The notes under the pieces: generated by a model
Told to the model about the DNA's origin: nothing
The model's database searches: none
The model's input: the letters and a program-made list of their open reading frames with translations, nothing else
Translations under genes and position numbers: made by a program
Shown: positions 1-8,341 of the stretch, piece by piece
Position numbering within the stretch: position 1 is the first letter of the stretch
Layout: each line of letters opens with the position of its first letter
Assembly (NCBI GenBank): GCA_910588505.1
Contig: CAJUPQ010000058.1
Coordinates: forward strand, 1-22,635
DNA length: 22,635 nt
From: an uncultured Hungatella sp.
Lineage (GTDB): Bacteria > Bacillota > Clostridia > Lachnospirales > Lachnospiraceae
Direction: 5' to 3'

Positions 1-93
1 GTTTTTATTGTATTTTCAAGGTGCATAGGCACTTATTCAAGTGCGAAGTTTGAGTCAGTTATTAATGCAACGATGTACTAGTACCCATGCTCA
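1..93. other. Short AT-rich region after cbiA, small hairpins, no gene
   Basis: This is the sequence downstream of the cbiA stop codon, up to the window edge. It holds two mutually exclusive small stems: 29-44 (GCACTT pairing with AAGTGC around a 4-nt loop) and 21-32 (GTGC with GCAC). There is also a 10-bp palindrome, GTACTAGTAC, at 75-84. On the minus strand the stems are followed by A-rich sequence rather than a run of T, so I do not call an intrinsic terminator. Whether the operon ends here cannot be decided from this window. Confidence 0.4.
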
Positions 94-1620
94 CTAAATA
101 ATTATCTTTTCAATAAACTTTCTCACAAATCCCCCGTTGGACGGATAATACAGGTGGGGAAAACCCATCCAGCAATTCTCATTCTCCACAATGCAGGAGT
201 ACGTCTTCCCAGTGGCTGGTTTTATGGCCACTGCGCCGCTGCCGTTGTCCGTGCTGTCATAATAATGAAACTCATGCCCCTTGATCCGTTCCCCTTCCGG
301 AAGAAAAATACTTCTTTTCTCCTCAATCTCTATATAGCCAAACCGAACCAGCCGTCCCGTATAAAAACAAGCGACAGGCAGCGCCCCGGCCATGGCAAAC
401 CTGATGCCGTCCCTGTCAACAAGCTCTTCGTGCAGATACATAAATCCGCCGCACTCCGCGACCACAGGCATTCCCTTTTTTATGGCCTGCCTCACAGAAT
501 CCCGCATCCCCTCATTTTCACTGAGTTTTCCCGCATACAGCTCCGGGTAGCCTCCGCCCAGCAAAAGCCCGTGACATTTATCCGGCACCCGCTCATCGTG
601 AATAGGGGAAAACCAGATAAGCTCCGCCCCATATTCTTCCAACATCCTGAGATTCTCCCTGTAATAAAAACAGAACGCCTCATCCCTGGCTATGCCGATC
701 ACAGGCTTTCGCCTTATAGCCGTCTGCCTCCTCCGGCTGCAGTCTTCTTTATTGTCTGCCGGTCTCTTGCCGTTCTTCCCGTCGGCATCTTCCTGTTTCC
801 TTTCCTGCCTGTCTCCCAACCTTCTTTCCATTTCCTCATCCAGCCTGCCTCCCGGCTCTCTTCCCGGTCCCTCTTCCCGGTGATCTCCCGGCTTTCTTTC
901 CAGCCCTCCATCCTCTCCCTCATCCAGCTCTTTTCCGCCCCTGGCAATCTCCAGAATAAGGTCAACGGAAACCGTCCTCTCCAGCTGTTCGGAAGCCTCC
1001 CGAAGCTTTTCCCTGATATCCCGCATCTCATCCGGCATCACAAGTCCCAGGTGCCTGCTCTCAATCCCCAGCTCCTTCCTCTCCGGAAAATACCCCAGAA
1101 CCGGGATTTCCAGTTCATCCTCTATCAGCGGTTTTATAATCTTAAAATACCCTTCCGACATCCTGTTAAGTATCACCCCGCGGATAAGCCGTTCTCTGTC
1201 ATAAGCAAGAAATCCGGCCAGAAAAGGGATCATTGAACGCCCCATTCCCTTCACATCCGCCACCAGGATAATAGGCGTCCCCGTCGTCCGGGCCAGATGG
1301 TAGGAAGATCCCTCCTCCCGAACGCCTCCCAGCCCGTCAAAAACTCCCATAACGCCCTCCAGGACAGCCATCGTATCCTTCCCGGCCCCATCCATAAAAA
1401 GCCTTCTGGTCTGCTCCTCATCTGTAAAAAAAGTGTCCAGATTTCCCGCCGAAATTCCCATTGCCTTTTCATGGAACATAGGGTCAATGTAATCCGGCCC
1501 GCACTTAAAGGAAACCGTTTTCTCCCCCCTGTCTTTCAGCGCCCAAAGCAGCGCGCAGGTGATCATGGTCTTTCCGCTGCCGCTTTTCGGAGCGGCGATC
1601 ATAACTCTTCTATACTTCAT
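94..1620 (-). CDS. cbiA: Cobyrinic acid a,c-diamide synthase CbiA
   Basis: Amidates the a and c side chains of cob(II)yrinic acid using glutamine and ATP, in the cytoplasm. The N-terminal dethiobiotin-synthetase-like domain has a P-loop (PKSGSGKT, residues 11-18), the KCGPDYIDPMFH motif near residue 39 and EGVMGVFDGL near 88. The C-terminal glutamine amidotransferase domain carries the nucleophile Cys at about 390 (AECGGF) and GHEFHYYD. An in-frame ATG lies 14 codons upstream, but 1620 is preferred because MKYRRVMIAAPKSG is the normal family start. It overlaps the preceding CDS by 11 nt. At about 508 aa it is longer than typical CbiA (around 460). The excess is a charged low-complexity linker at residues 229-303 between the two domains. 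It is the last gene of the operon in the window. Confidence 0.95.
   Translation of the reverse strand: MKYRRVMIAAPKSGSGKTMITCALLWALKDRGEKTVSFKCGPDYIDPMFHEKAMGISAGNLDTFFTDEEQTRRLFMDGAGKDTMAVLEGVMGVFDGLGGVREEGSSYHLARTTGTPIILVADVKGMGRSMIPFLAGFLAYDRERLIRGVILNRMSEGYFKIIKPLIEDELEIPVLGYFPERKELGIESRHLGLVMPDEMRDIREKLREASEQLERTVSVDLILEIARGGKELDEGEDGGLERKPGDHREEGPGREPGGRLDEEMERRLGDRQERKQEDADGKNGKRPADNKEDCSRRRQTAIRRKPVIGIARDEAFCFYYRENLRMLEEYGAELIWFSPIHDERVPDKCHGLLLGGGYPELYAGKLSENEGMRDSVRQAIKKGMPVVAECGGFMYLHEELVDRDGIRFAMAGALPVACFYTGRLVRFGYIEIEEKRSIFLPEGERIKGHEFHYYDSTDNGSGAVAIKPATGKTYSCIVENENCWMGFPHLYYPSNGGFVRKFIEKIII
712..936 (-). repeat. Low-complexity charged linker in CbiA
   Basis: This stretch encodes roughly residues 229-303 of CbiA and is dominated by Glu, Arg, Gly, Asp and Lys. 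It lies exactly at the seam between the ATP-binding and glutaminase domains. Degenerate units such as ERKPGDHREE, GREPGGRLDEE and ERRLGDRQERK recur, but without a clean period. The core enzyme motifs on both sides are intact, so it looks like an expanded flexible linker rather than damage. Confidence 0.6.
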
Positions 1621-3931
1621 CTTTGCACCCCTGTGTCTCCTCCGGACAAAAACGAAACGCACAGATCCATACCGGATTCTCCCCGTTCATCATATGGTAC
1701 GCCCCGGCCTGCTTCATACGGTTTACCTGCAGCTGCACGATCTCCTCATCCTCTATCCTGTACTGTTCCAAGATCTCCTTCAGCTCACAGATGGTCTCCA
1801 TAGTAACTGTGTTTATCACCACCCGCATATGAGGGTTTATCTGCCGCAGTCTATCCAGGATCTCTCTCATCCTGCCGCCGCTTCCCCCGATAAAAGCGTG
1901 GGTAGCCTTAGGCAGCCCCCCAAGGCCCTCCGGCGCTTCTCCCTCTGTGACAAAGATATTTTCCAGGTGAAACTTCCTCTTATTTTCCTCAATCAAAGAG
2001 ACAGCCTCCCTCTTCCTCTCCAGGGCATACACCTGTATGTCGTCCCACAAACCGGCGATCTCCACAGCCACAGAGCCGGTTCCGCTTCCGATATCGTAGA
2101 CCACCGCCCCCCGGCACAGCCTCATCTTGCAGATGCTGACCTCCCTCACCTCCTCTTTGGTCATAGGCGTATTTCCCCTGATAAATTCACAGTCCCTGAT
2201 CCCGTGGGTCACCCTGGGCTCCCGGGCCCATGGATTTTCAATCAAACAGGTGTACAGTCCCTCCTTTTTCAGCTCACGGCACTGCCCGGGCGTACAGCTT
2301 TTGATCTCCTGATCCTCACAGGACAGCTGATAACCGGTCACCACCCTGCTTTCGGTCAAACCATGCTCTTCCAGGATCTCCCCAAGCCGGTTCACATCCC
2401 TGACGCCGGACGTCAGCAAAAACAGTTTCCGGCTCCCCCTGATCTTTCCCGCCAGATTGAACAAATCCCGTCCATGGATGCTGTAAATAGCCCCGTCCTC
2501 ATAGCTCTCCCCTATGCAGGAGGCCAGATACGCCGCTGAAGATATGCCGGGCATTATACGGACAGACGCCATCAGCCGTCCCGCCTCAATCTCCTGTCGC
2601 AGCCCCCGGTACACAGAGCCGCAGCCACTGTAAAACCCGGTGTCCCCGGAGAAAAGAATCACAACCCGTTTCCCATAAATGTTCTTTAAAAACGGAATGA
2701 TCTGCTCTGCCTGATAAAACTCATATCGTTCCGGCACTTTTGGATACCGGGCCACCACTCTCTTAGCCCCCATCAGGATATCCGCCCTGTCTATGGCTTC
2801 CTCCACCTCCCTTGTCAAACAGCCCCTGCTGCCCATGCCTGCCCCTGCCAGAATGATCTCCAGCCGGTCGTCTACAGCCTCCTGCTCTCCATATCCCCCC
2901 GCTTTATCCCTCTGCTCTTCTGTCTCTACCGCCTCCCCGCCCACAGATACCGCTCCCATCCCACTGCCAATCTCCATTTCGTAAATCTTCCCCAGCTCCC
3001 TGCACACCTCCTCAAATCCCATCCCCTCCGAATCTGCCTTTGGCCTCCCGATCACAAAGACCTTTATCCCCGTCCTCCATGCCGCCTCCAGCTTCTCGCC
3101 AAAACCTCCGGCCCTGCCGCTGTCCTTTGTCACCAGACAGACAATCCCATACTGCCGGATCACAGCCTCATTCATCTCCGCCGAAAAAGGCCCCTGCATG
3201 GCAATAATCTGCCTTCCGCGGATTCCCCACCTGGCACACAGCGCCAGACTCTCCGCCGCAGGCAGAACCCGCGCGTAAAGCCGCTCTCTTATATTCTTTG
3301 AAGCACAGTACTCCCCCAGCTCCTTACTCCCCACGGTCAAAAGGATATTCCCTTCCACACGCTCCAAAGCCCCGGCGCAGGCTCTGTGATTCTCAAACCA
3401 TACAACCGGCTCTTCTTCTCCTTCCCCCCTTATACCTCTCTCCTCCCGCCTTCCGTCCCGCTGCCCTTCACAACGTTTCCGGCCCTTTCCCTCTCTCAGC
3501 CTTCCTTCACTCCCCCTCTCACATCCGTCCCCCTGCCCCCCGCAACATTCCCTGCCCTCTCCATCCCCCCGCCTTTCTTCACTCCCCCTTTCACATCCAT
3601 CCTCCTGTCCCCCTTCACACTCCCTCTCAAGCCTGAAAAACGGAATCCCCATCCCCTCCACAGCCTTCCTTATATTGCGGCTGACCACCTTGGCATAGGG
3701 ATGGGTGGCATCAACCACAGCCCCAAAATCCCCCTCCCTCACAAACCTTCGAATCTCCTCCACCCCCATTCTCCCCCGGTGAACCCTCACCAGAGGACCG
3801 GCTTTCACCAAAAGCTCCCCGTACTCCGTGGCAACACAAACCAAGTTCCTTACCCCCGCCCCGACCAGACGCTCCGACAACATTCGCCCCTCAGTGGTTC
3901 CTGCGAAAATCAATATTTCTTTCAATGCCAT
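1610..3931 (-). CDS. CbiJ-CbiE-CbiT fusion (precorrin-6A reductase and precorrin-6B/7 methyltransferase-decarboxylase)
   Basis: Three enzymes of corrin-ring maturation in one 773-residue chain. Residues 1 to about 320 are CbiJ/CobK, the NADH-dependent reductase of cobalt-precorrin-6A (ILIFAGTTEGR; DATHPYA near 74). Residues about 357-570 are CbiE, the C5 methyltransferase (GAGMGS; SGDTGFYSG near 428). Residues about 585-765 are CbiT, the C15 methyltransferase and C12 decarboxylase (YDIGSGTGSVAVEIA near 612). CbiE-CbiT fusions (CobL type) are common; having CbiJ on the same chain is less so. The ATG sits immediately after a GGGGG stretch. A TTG two codons later (3925) has better spacing and gives MKEILIFAGTTEG, so it may be the true start. 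The CDS overlaps cbiH by 35-41 nt. A 72-residue repeat expansion interrupts the CbiJ domain at residues 103-174. Confidence 0.93.
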   Translation of the reverse strand: MALKEILIFAGTTEGRMLSERLVGAGVRNLVCVATEYGELLVKAGPLVRVHRGRMGVEEIRRFVREGDFGAVVDATHPYAKVVSRNIRKAVEGMGIPFFRLERECEGGQEDGCERGSEERRGDGEGRECCGGQGDGCERGSEGRLREGKGRKRCEGQRDGRREERGIRGEGEEEPVVWFENHRACAGALERVEGNILLTVGSKELGEYCASKNIRERLYARVLPAAESLALCARWGIRGRQIIAMQGPFSAEMNEAVIRQYGIVCLVTKDSGRAGGFGEKLEAAWRTGIKVFVIGRPKADSEGMGFEEVCRELGKIYEMEIGSGMGAVSVGGEAVETEEQRDKAGGYGEQEAVDDRLEIILAGAGMGSRGCLTREVEEAIDRADILMGAKRVVARYPKVPERYEFYQAEQIIPFLKNIYGKRVVILFSGDTGFYSGCGSVYRGLRQEIEAGRLMASVRIMPGISSAAYLASCIGESYEDGAIYSIHGRDLFNLAGKIRGSRKLFLLTSGVRDVNRLGEILEEHGLTESRVVTGYQLSCEDQEIKSCTPGQCRELKKEGLYTCLIENPWAREPRVTHGIRDCEFIRGNTPMTKEEVREVSICKMRLCRGAVVYDIGSGTGSVAVEIAGLWDDIQVYALERKREAVSLIEENKRKFHLENIFVTEGEAPEGLGGLPKATHAFIGGSGGRMREILDRLRQINPHMRVVINTVTMETICELKEILEQYRIEDEEIVQLQVNRMKQAGAYHMMNGENPVWICAFRFCPEETQGCKDEV
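3410..3616 (-). repeat. 72-bp tandem repeat inside the CbiJ domain
   Basis: About three copies of a 24-residue unit, at residues 106-129, 130-153 and a degenerate 154-174. The unit resembles GGQxDGCERGSExR followed by a Gly/Arg/Glu-rich tail. On the DNA, near-identical blocks containing ttcactcccc start at 3506 and 3578, exactly 72 bp apart. The array falls between the dinucleotide-binding half of CbiJ (ending at FFRLERE) and its continuation (VVWFENH), in frame. Confidence 0.8.
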
Positions 3932-4652
3932 ACCCCCGTTTTGTAATCAATCTGCCATTCAAAATTATGGAATCAGAATTCCCGATAAATACCGTGGTAA
4001 ACATATTTACCTCCCGATCCCCAAGCTTCTCCAGGGTACACACCTCTGCCCTGGTCCCCTCCCTGCCGATATTCTCAACATACCCGCAGGCTCTGCTGCC
4101 TTCTATCACACGAAGCAAAATATCGCAGGCCCTCCGCAGATAATCCCTCCTTTTGCGGCTGGATGGATTGTAAAGTACGATCACAAAATCCCCCCTGGCA
4201 GCCCCTTTAAGCCTTCTCTCAATCACCTCCCACGGCGTCAGCAAATCGCTTAAGCTTATGGTACAAAAATCATGATTAAGAGGTGCCCCAAGAACCGCCG
4301 CCCCGCTGCAGGCAGCCGTAACCCCGGCTACCACCACAAGCTCTGTCTCCGGATACTCCCGCCCGATCTCATACATCAAAGACGCCATCCCATAAATCCC
4401 CGCGTCCCCGCTGCACACCAGCGCCACCCGTTTTCCCTTCTGTGCCTCTATAAAGCAAAGTCTGCACCGCTCCTCCTCCCGCCTCATGGGAGCGGAAACC
4501 ATCTCCTTGCCCTGAAACCGCTGACCCAGCAGCTCCAGATATACCGTATATCCCACAATCACATCCGCCTGGTCCAAAGCCCTGACAGCCTCCCCGGTCA
4601 TCATATCCTCCCGCCCCGGCCCCATACCCACAATATAAATCTTACGCTCCAT
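3891..4652 (-). CDS. cbiH: Cobalt-precorrin-3 (precorrin-3B) C17-methyltransferase CbiH
   Basis: SAM-dependent tetrapyrrole methylase that methylates C17 and drives ring contraction in the anaerobic pathway. Visible family features are VGMGPGREDMM at the N-terminus, CSGDAGIYGMASL, and GVTAACSGAAVLGAPLNHDF, which fits the CbiH/CobJ subgroup. The frame is open upstream, but ATG 4652 is chosen. It gives MERKIYIVGMGPG, has GGAGG five nt upstream and overlaps the cbiG stop by only 11 nt. The length of about 253 aa is normal. The 3' end overlaps the cbiJ-E-T start. Confidence 0.93.
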   Translation of the reverse strand: MERKIYIVGMGPGREDMMTGEAVRALDQADVIVGYTVYLELLGQRFQGKEMVSAPMRREEERCRLCFIEAQKGKRVALVCSGDAGIYGMASLMYEIGREYPETELVVVAGVTAACSGAAVLGAPLNHDFCTISLSDLLTPWEVIERRLKGAARGDFVIVLYNPSSRKRRDYLRRACDILLRVIEGSRACGYVENIGREGTRAEVCTLEKLGDREVNMFTTVFIGNSDSIILNGRLITKRGYGIERNIDFRRNH

Positions 4653-5733
4653 TCTGTCCTCCATCAAAATCCACCAGCCACTCCCTTCTTGCAGCCGCAA
4701 TAGTTATCCCGTTTTCCCCCTGCTTCCCATACACCAGCTTCCCTCCCGGACCGCAGGCCTTAAGAGCCGCCCGCTCACACACATTGTCAACCCCCACCGT
4801 CTTCTCCACAAAAGCCGACCCGTGAAACTCCCCCTCCACATCCCGCAGCTCTTCCGGGTCATAGGTCACAAACAGAACCCTCTCCTTTCTGCACCATTCC
4901 ACAATCCCCGGCTCCCTGCTCTTTTGGGAAATCGAAGCCAGCCCCCAAATCTGCTCCAAAGAAATCCCCATCTTCCCAATCTCCCGCAAAATAAACGCCC
5001 CAATTTCCCCGGCACTTTTTCCCTTCCTGCATCCCAGCCCGATCACGTACTCCTTAGGCCTTAGCAAAACCGTCCCGCCAAAATCCCCGCTCTCCGAAGT
5101 AACCACAACATCCACCGGCTGTCTGGGAGGATAATCCGCCAGATCCACGCCCTCCATAGCCCTGCATCCCTCCATAAAATGCCCCGTCTCAACAGAACAT
5201 ACAATCCGCCTTCCATCCAGCGCCTTAGAAGACACCCTCGCGATCCCCTGTCGGTTTACAATAAAAAGCCCATTCCTCTTTGCAAACAGATCCACCGCAA
5301 ATCTCCCGTTAATATCCGTCGCCGTGGTGATCACCGGTTCGGCCCCAGTCTCCCCGGCTAACCGGCAGGCCAGCTCATTGGCTCCCCCCATATGGCCGGA
5401 TAAAACAGGTATCACATACCGTCCCGCCTCATCCATCACCAGCACCGGACTGTCCCGAAGCTTGTCCGTAATATAAGGTGCCACCGCCCTGACCCCGATG
5501 CCGCAGGCCCCGATAAAAACTATGGCATTGCCCTGTTCCATCTGCTCTCCTGCCCACTGCCCCACAGAAGACTCCACAAACACCACATCCTTGCCATCCT
5601 CCTGTTCCTGGCGCCCCCCATGCTTTGTGTAAAGGGAAACCTCCGTATCCTCCATGCGGCTTCGGATAACCTCCGAAAGACTCTTTCCCCTCTCCGTAAA
5701 ACTGATAACGCTCAGTTTCCGCAAATTCTCCAT
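4642..5733 (-). CDS. cbiG: Cobalt-precorrin-5A hydrolase CbiG
   Basis: Opens the delta-lactone of cobalt-precorrin-5A and releases acetaldehyde, preparing the ring for CbiD. Family hallmarks are present: FIGACGIGVRAVAPYITDK near residue 73, SGHMGGANELA near 112, and a C-terminal CbiG_C domain beginning with VIGLGCRKGKS near 230. Length 363 aa is typical. The ATG is preceded by GAGGAG at a spacing of 5 nt. It follows cbiF after 23 nt and overlaps cbiH by 11 nt, consistent with translational coupling. Confidence 0.95.
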   Translation of the reverse strand: MENLRKLSVISFTERGKSLSEVIRSRMEDTEVSLYTKHGGRQEQEDGKDVVFVESSVGQWAGEQMEQGNAIVFIGACGIGVRAVAPYITDKLRDSPVLVMDEAGRYVIPVLSGHMGGANELACRLAGETGAEPVITTATDINGRFAVDLFAKRNGLFIVNRQGIARVSSKALDGRRIVCSVETGHFMEGCRAMEGVDLADYPPRQPVDVVVTSESGDFGGTVLLRPKEYVIGLGCRKGKSAGEIGAFILREIGKMGISLEQIWGLASISQKSREPGIVEWCRKERVLFVTYDPEELRDVEGEFHGSAFVEKTVGVDNVCERAALKACGPGGKLVYGKQGENGITIAAARREWLVDFDGGQNGA

Positions 5734-5756
5734 ATCATCTCCTCTTCCCTTTCCCT

Positions 5757-6527
5757 CTACACACCGCCGTCAAAACGCCCCCTGCGAAACCCCGTGGAAA
5801 AATCCGCCGCATACAGCCGGGATCTCTCATACTCCTTACATCCGATCACATCCCCCACCAGCGCCACTGCTGTCTTCGTGATCCCATGCTCCTTAGCCAC
5901 ATCCCCCAAAGTCCCCACTGTACACACATGTATCTCCTCCTCCGGCCAGGTAGCCTTATAAACCAGCGCCGCCGGGGTATTCGCCCCATACCCGCCTGCC
6001 ATAAGCCGCCTGCCCACTTCCTCCATCATCCCCCCGCTCAAATACACGGCCATGGAAGCCCCATGGGAGGCAAGACTCTCCAAACGCTCCCCGTCCGGCA
6101 CCCTGGTCCGCCCCTCCAGCCTTGTAATAATCAGCGACTGGGAAATCCCCGGCAGCGTAAACTCCAGATTCATGGCAGCAGCAGCCCCAAAACAGGCGCT
6201 GACCCCCGGACAGGTCTCATAACCGATCCCCTCACCGTCCAGAAGGTCCATCTGCTCCCTGACAGCCCCGTAGACGCTTGGGTCCCCCGTGTGAAGCCGC
6301 ACCGTCATTTTCCCCTCACTGTCAGCCTTCCTCATAATCTCCATCACCTCACCAAGGGTCAGACGGGAACTGTCATAAACCTCACACCCCGCCTTTCCAT
6401 AAGAAAGCAGTTCCGGATTCACCAGAGAGCCCGCATAGACGATCACATCCGCCCGCTCCAAAAGCCTCATTCCTCTCACGGTTATCAAATCCGCCGCTCC
6501 CGTTCCCGCTCCCACAAAATAAACCAT
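5757..6527 (-). CDS. cbiF: Cobalt-precorrin-4 C11-methyltransferase CbiF
   Basis: SAM-dependent methyltransferase adding the C11 methyl group. The N-terminus MVYFVGAGTGAADLITVRG, the HTGDPSVYGA loop near residue 78 and the CPGVSACFGAAAAMNLEFTLP segment are those of the CbiF/CobM subgroup. Length 256 aa is normal. The start has AAGGAG 7 nt upstream and lies inside the 3' end of cbiD (43-nt overlap), so the two are probably translationally coupled. Confidence 0.95.
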   Translation of the reverse strand: MVYFVGAGTGAADLITVRGMRLLERADVIVYAGSLVNPELLSYGKAGCEVYDSSRLTLGEVMEIMRKADSEGKMTVRLHTGDPSVYGAVREQMDLLDGEGIGYETCPGVSACFGAAAAMNLEFTLPGISQSLIITRLEGRTRVPDGERLESLASHGASMAVYLSGGMMEEVGRRLMAGGYGANTPAALVYKATWPEEEIHVCTVGTLGDVAKEHGITKTAVALVGDVIGCKEYERSRLYAADFSTGFRRGRFDGGV

Positions 6528-7594
6528 TCTCTCACTCCTTTACTCCTTGCCAATTCTCCCGACTCATTGGTAAATATCACGCAGTCTGCCCTCAGACCGC
6601 CTCCCGCCCTCTTTTCCATATAAAAACAGATACGCTCTGCCGCATAGTCCATCACCTCCCCCAGTTTCCCCTGTTCCTGCAAAATATGTACCGCCTCCTC
6701 TGTAACCCCGCACTCCAAAATCCGCCTCACGCTTTCCATATCCGCCCCGGCTTTCACCGCAAACGCCCCCAGAAGCTCCATCCGGCAGTCCCCCTCCCTG
6801 GAATGGGTATTCATGATCCCCCCGGCCACCTTGATTAATTTCCCCACATGCCCCGCAAAAAGCAGGCGTCCAAATCCCATCTCCACCGCCATATCAATGG
6901 TCTCCCCAATAAAATTTCCGCATTTCACGCTCTGGTCCAGATTATACCCGTAAGCCCTCCTCATAAAATCAAGCCCGTAATTCCCCGGCGACACTACCAC
7001 ACGGTCAGCACCCTCCTCCCTCCTCTGCCTAAGCTCCACCCGGATGGTCTCCAGCACCGCCCGGCTGCTCATAGGCTCCACAATTCCCGTTGTCCCCAAG
7101 ATCGAAATCCCTCCCACAATCCCCAGCCTGGGATTAAACGTACTCTCTGCCAGCCGCTCACCGCCCGGCACAGAAATCACAACCCGCAGACCGCCTTTGT
7201 AATCCGCCAGACGGCACACCTCCAGAACCTCCCGCTCTATCATCTGCCTGGGAACCCGGTTAATGGCAGCTCTGCCCACCGGCTGGTCCAGCCCCGGCCT
7301 GGTTACCGTCCCCACCCCTTCCCCTCCCTCAATCACAATCCCCCCATCCCCAAAGGAAACCCTGGCGTAAACCATCGCCCCCGTTGTAACATCCGGGTCA
7401 TCCCCGCCGTCCTTCTCCACCCCGCAGCTAACCTCCCTCTCTCCCCTGCAGATATCCAAAACCCTTGCCCTGTAAACAATCCCTTTAGGCGTCTCAATGG
7501 CGATCTCCCGTTTCTCCCTTCCCATCAAAAGCATGTATGCAGCCGCCTTTGCCGCGGCAGCCCCGCAGCTTCCCGTAGTAAAACCATATCTCAT
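6485..7594 (-). CDS. cbiD: Cobalt-precorrin-5B C1-methyltransferase CbiD
   Basis: Methylates C1 of the ring in the anaerobic pathway, using SAM. The start MRYGFTTGSCGAAAAKAA is diagnostic for CbiD. GNYGLDF and GHVGKLIKVAGGIMNTHS follow in the expected order. Length 369 aa matches the family. Its ATG overlaps the cbiC stop in an ATGA tetranucleotide. The C-terminus ends in a very charged tail (WERERERRI) that is also coding for the beginning of cbiF in another frame. Confidence 0.96.
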   Translation of the reverse strand: MRYGFTTGSCGAAAAKAAAYMLLMGREKREIAIETPKGIVYRARVLDICRGEREVSCGVEKDGGDDPDVTTGAMVYARVSFGDGGIVIEGGEGVGTVTRPGLDQPVGRAAINRVPRQMIEREVLEVCRLADYKGGLRVVISVPGGERLAESTFNPRLGIVGGISILGTTGIVEPMSSRAVLETIRVELRQRREEGADRVVVSPGNYGLDFMRRAYGYNLDQSVKCGNFIGETIDMAVEMGFGRLLFAGHVGKLIKVAGGIMNTHSREGDCRMELLGAFAVKAGADMESVRRILECGVTEEAVHILQEQGKLGEVMDYAAERICFYMEKRAGGGLRADCVIFTNESGELARSKGVREWFILWERERERRI

Positions 7595-8331
7595 CCCCGT
7601 TTCCCCTCCCGGTCCGCCAATCCGTACAGCACCCCATTGCAGACAGCTGCCGCCACACTGCTGCCGCCCTTTCTCCCTCTATTCACAATACATGGAATAT
7701 CCGTGCTTAAAATAAGCTTCTTGGCCGCCTCCACATTGACAAATCCAACCGGAACCCCGATCACAAACGCCGGCCGCCAGCCCCTTTTCCCTGCCAGCTC
7801 ATAGAGCCTCACAAGAGCCGTAGGCGCATTGCCCACAGCAAAAATAACCGGCTTTTCTATCTTCGCGGCCCTCTCCATGCTGACAGCAGCCCTTGTCATC
7901 CCCCTCCGTCCGGCCTCCGCGGCCACATCCTCATCCGCCATAAAACAATGGGCCTCCCCGCCGAACCTGGCCAGCACCTTCTTATTGATCCCGGCCAGAG
8001 CCATATTGGTATCCGTCACAATATCAGCGCCGTTTCTCACCAGTTCCTCCAAAATCCCCACCGCCCCCTTTGAATACACAAGAGTATACCCATACTCAAA
8101 ATCCGCCGTGGCGTGGATCACCCTCTTTGTAATCGCCTTCTCCCTCTCCGGAATACAAATCCCCCTCTGCAAAAGCTCCTCCTCAATCATCTCAAAGCTG
8201 CGCCTCTCAATCTCCTTCGGCAGCAATCGTTCAATTTGATCCAGCAAAACTCCGCCCTCCTTTCTGCAGCCTTTCATCCCTCCTGGCAATTTTCCACCTT
8301 CCTCCTTCCAGTCCTTCACCTCATCTGACAA
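7591..8331 (-). CDS. cbiC: Cobalt-precorrin-8 methylmutase CbiC
   Basis: Moves the C11 methyl group to C12, giving cobyrinic acid. The catalytic His is visible at residue 73 in RVIHATADFEY. NGADIVTDTNMALAGI and IGVPVGFVNVEAAK are further family signatures. The start is a TTG (MSDEV) with AAGGAG five nt upstream, 10 nt after the cobD stop. At 246 aa it is longer than usual CbiC (about 210) because of a Lys/Gly/Glu-rich N-terminal extension of roughly 28 residues. A later internal start would remove that extension, but none has as good a ribosome binding site. Confidence 0.94.
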   Translation of the reverse strand: MSDEVKDWKEEGGKLPGGMKGCRKEGGVLLDQIERLLPKEIERRSFEMIEEELLQRGICIPEREKAITKRVIHATADFEYGYTLVYSKGAVGILEELVRNGADIVTDTNMALAGINKKVLARFGGEAHCFMADEDVAAEAGRRGMTRAAVSMERAAKIEKPVIFAVGNAPTALVRLYELAGKRGWRPAFVIGVPVGFVNVEAAKKLILSTDIPCIVNRGRKGGSSVAAAVCNGVLYGLADREGKRG

Positions 8332-8341
8332 CCTTTCTCCT

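Noticed and set aside
1..93. Intrinsic terminator after cbiA
   Set aside because: The stems at 21-44 are short and not followed by a T-run on the coding strand.
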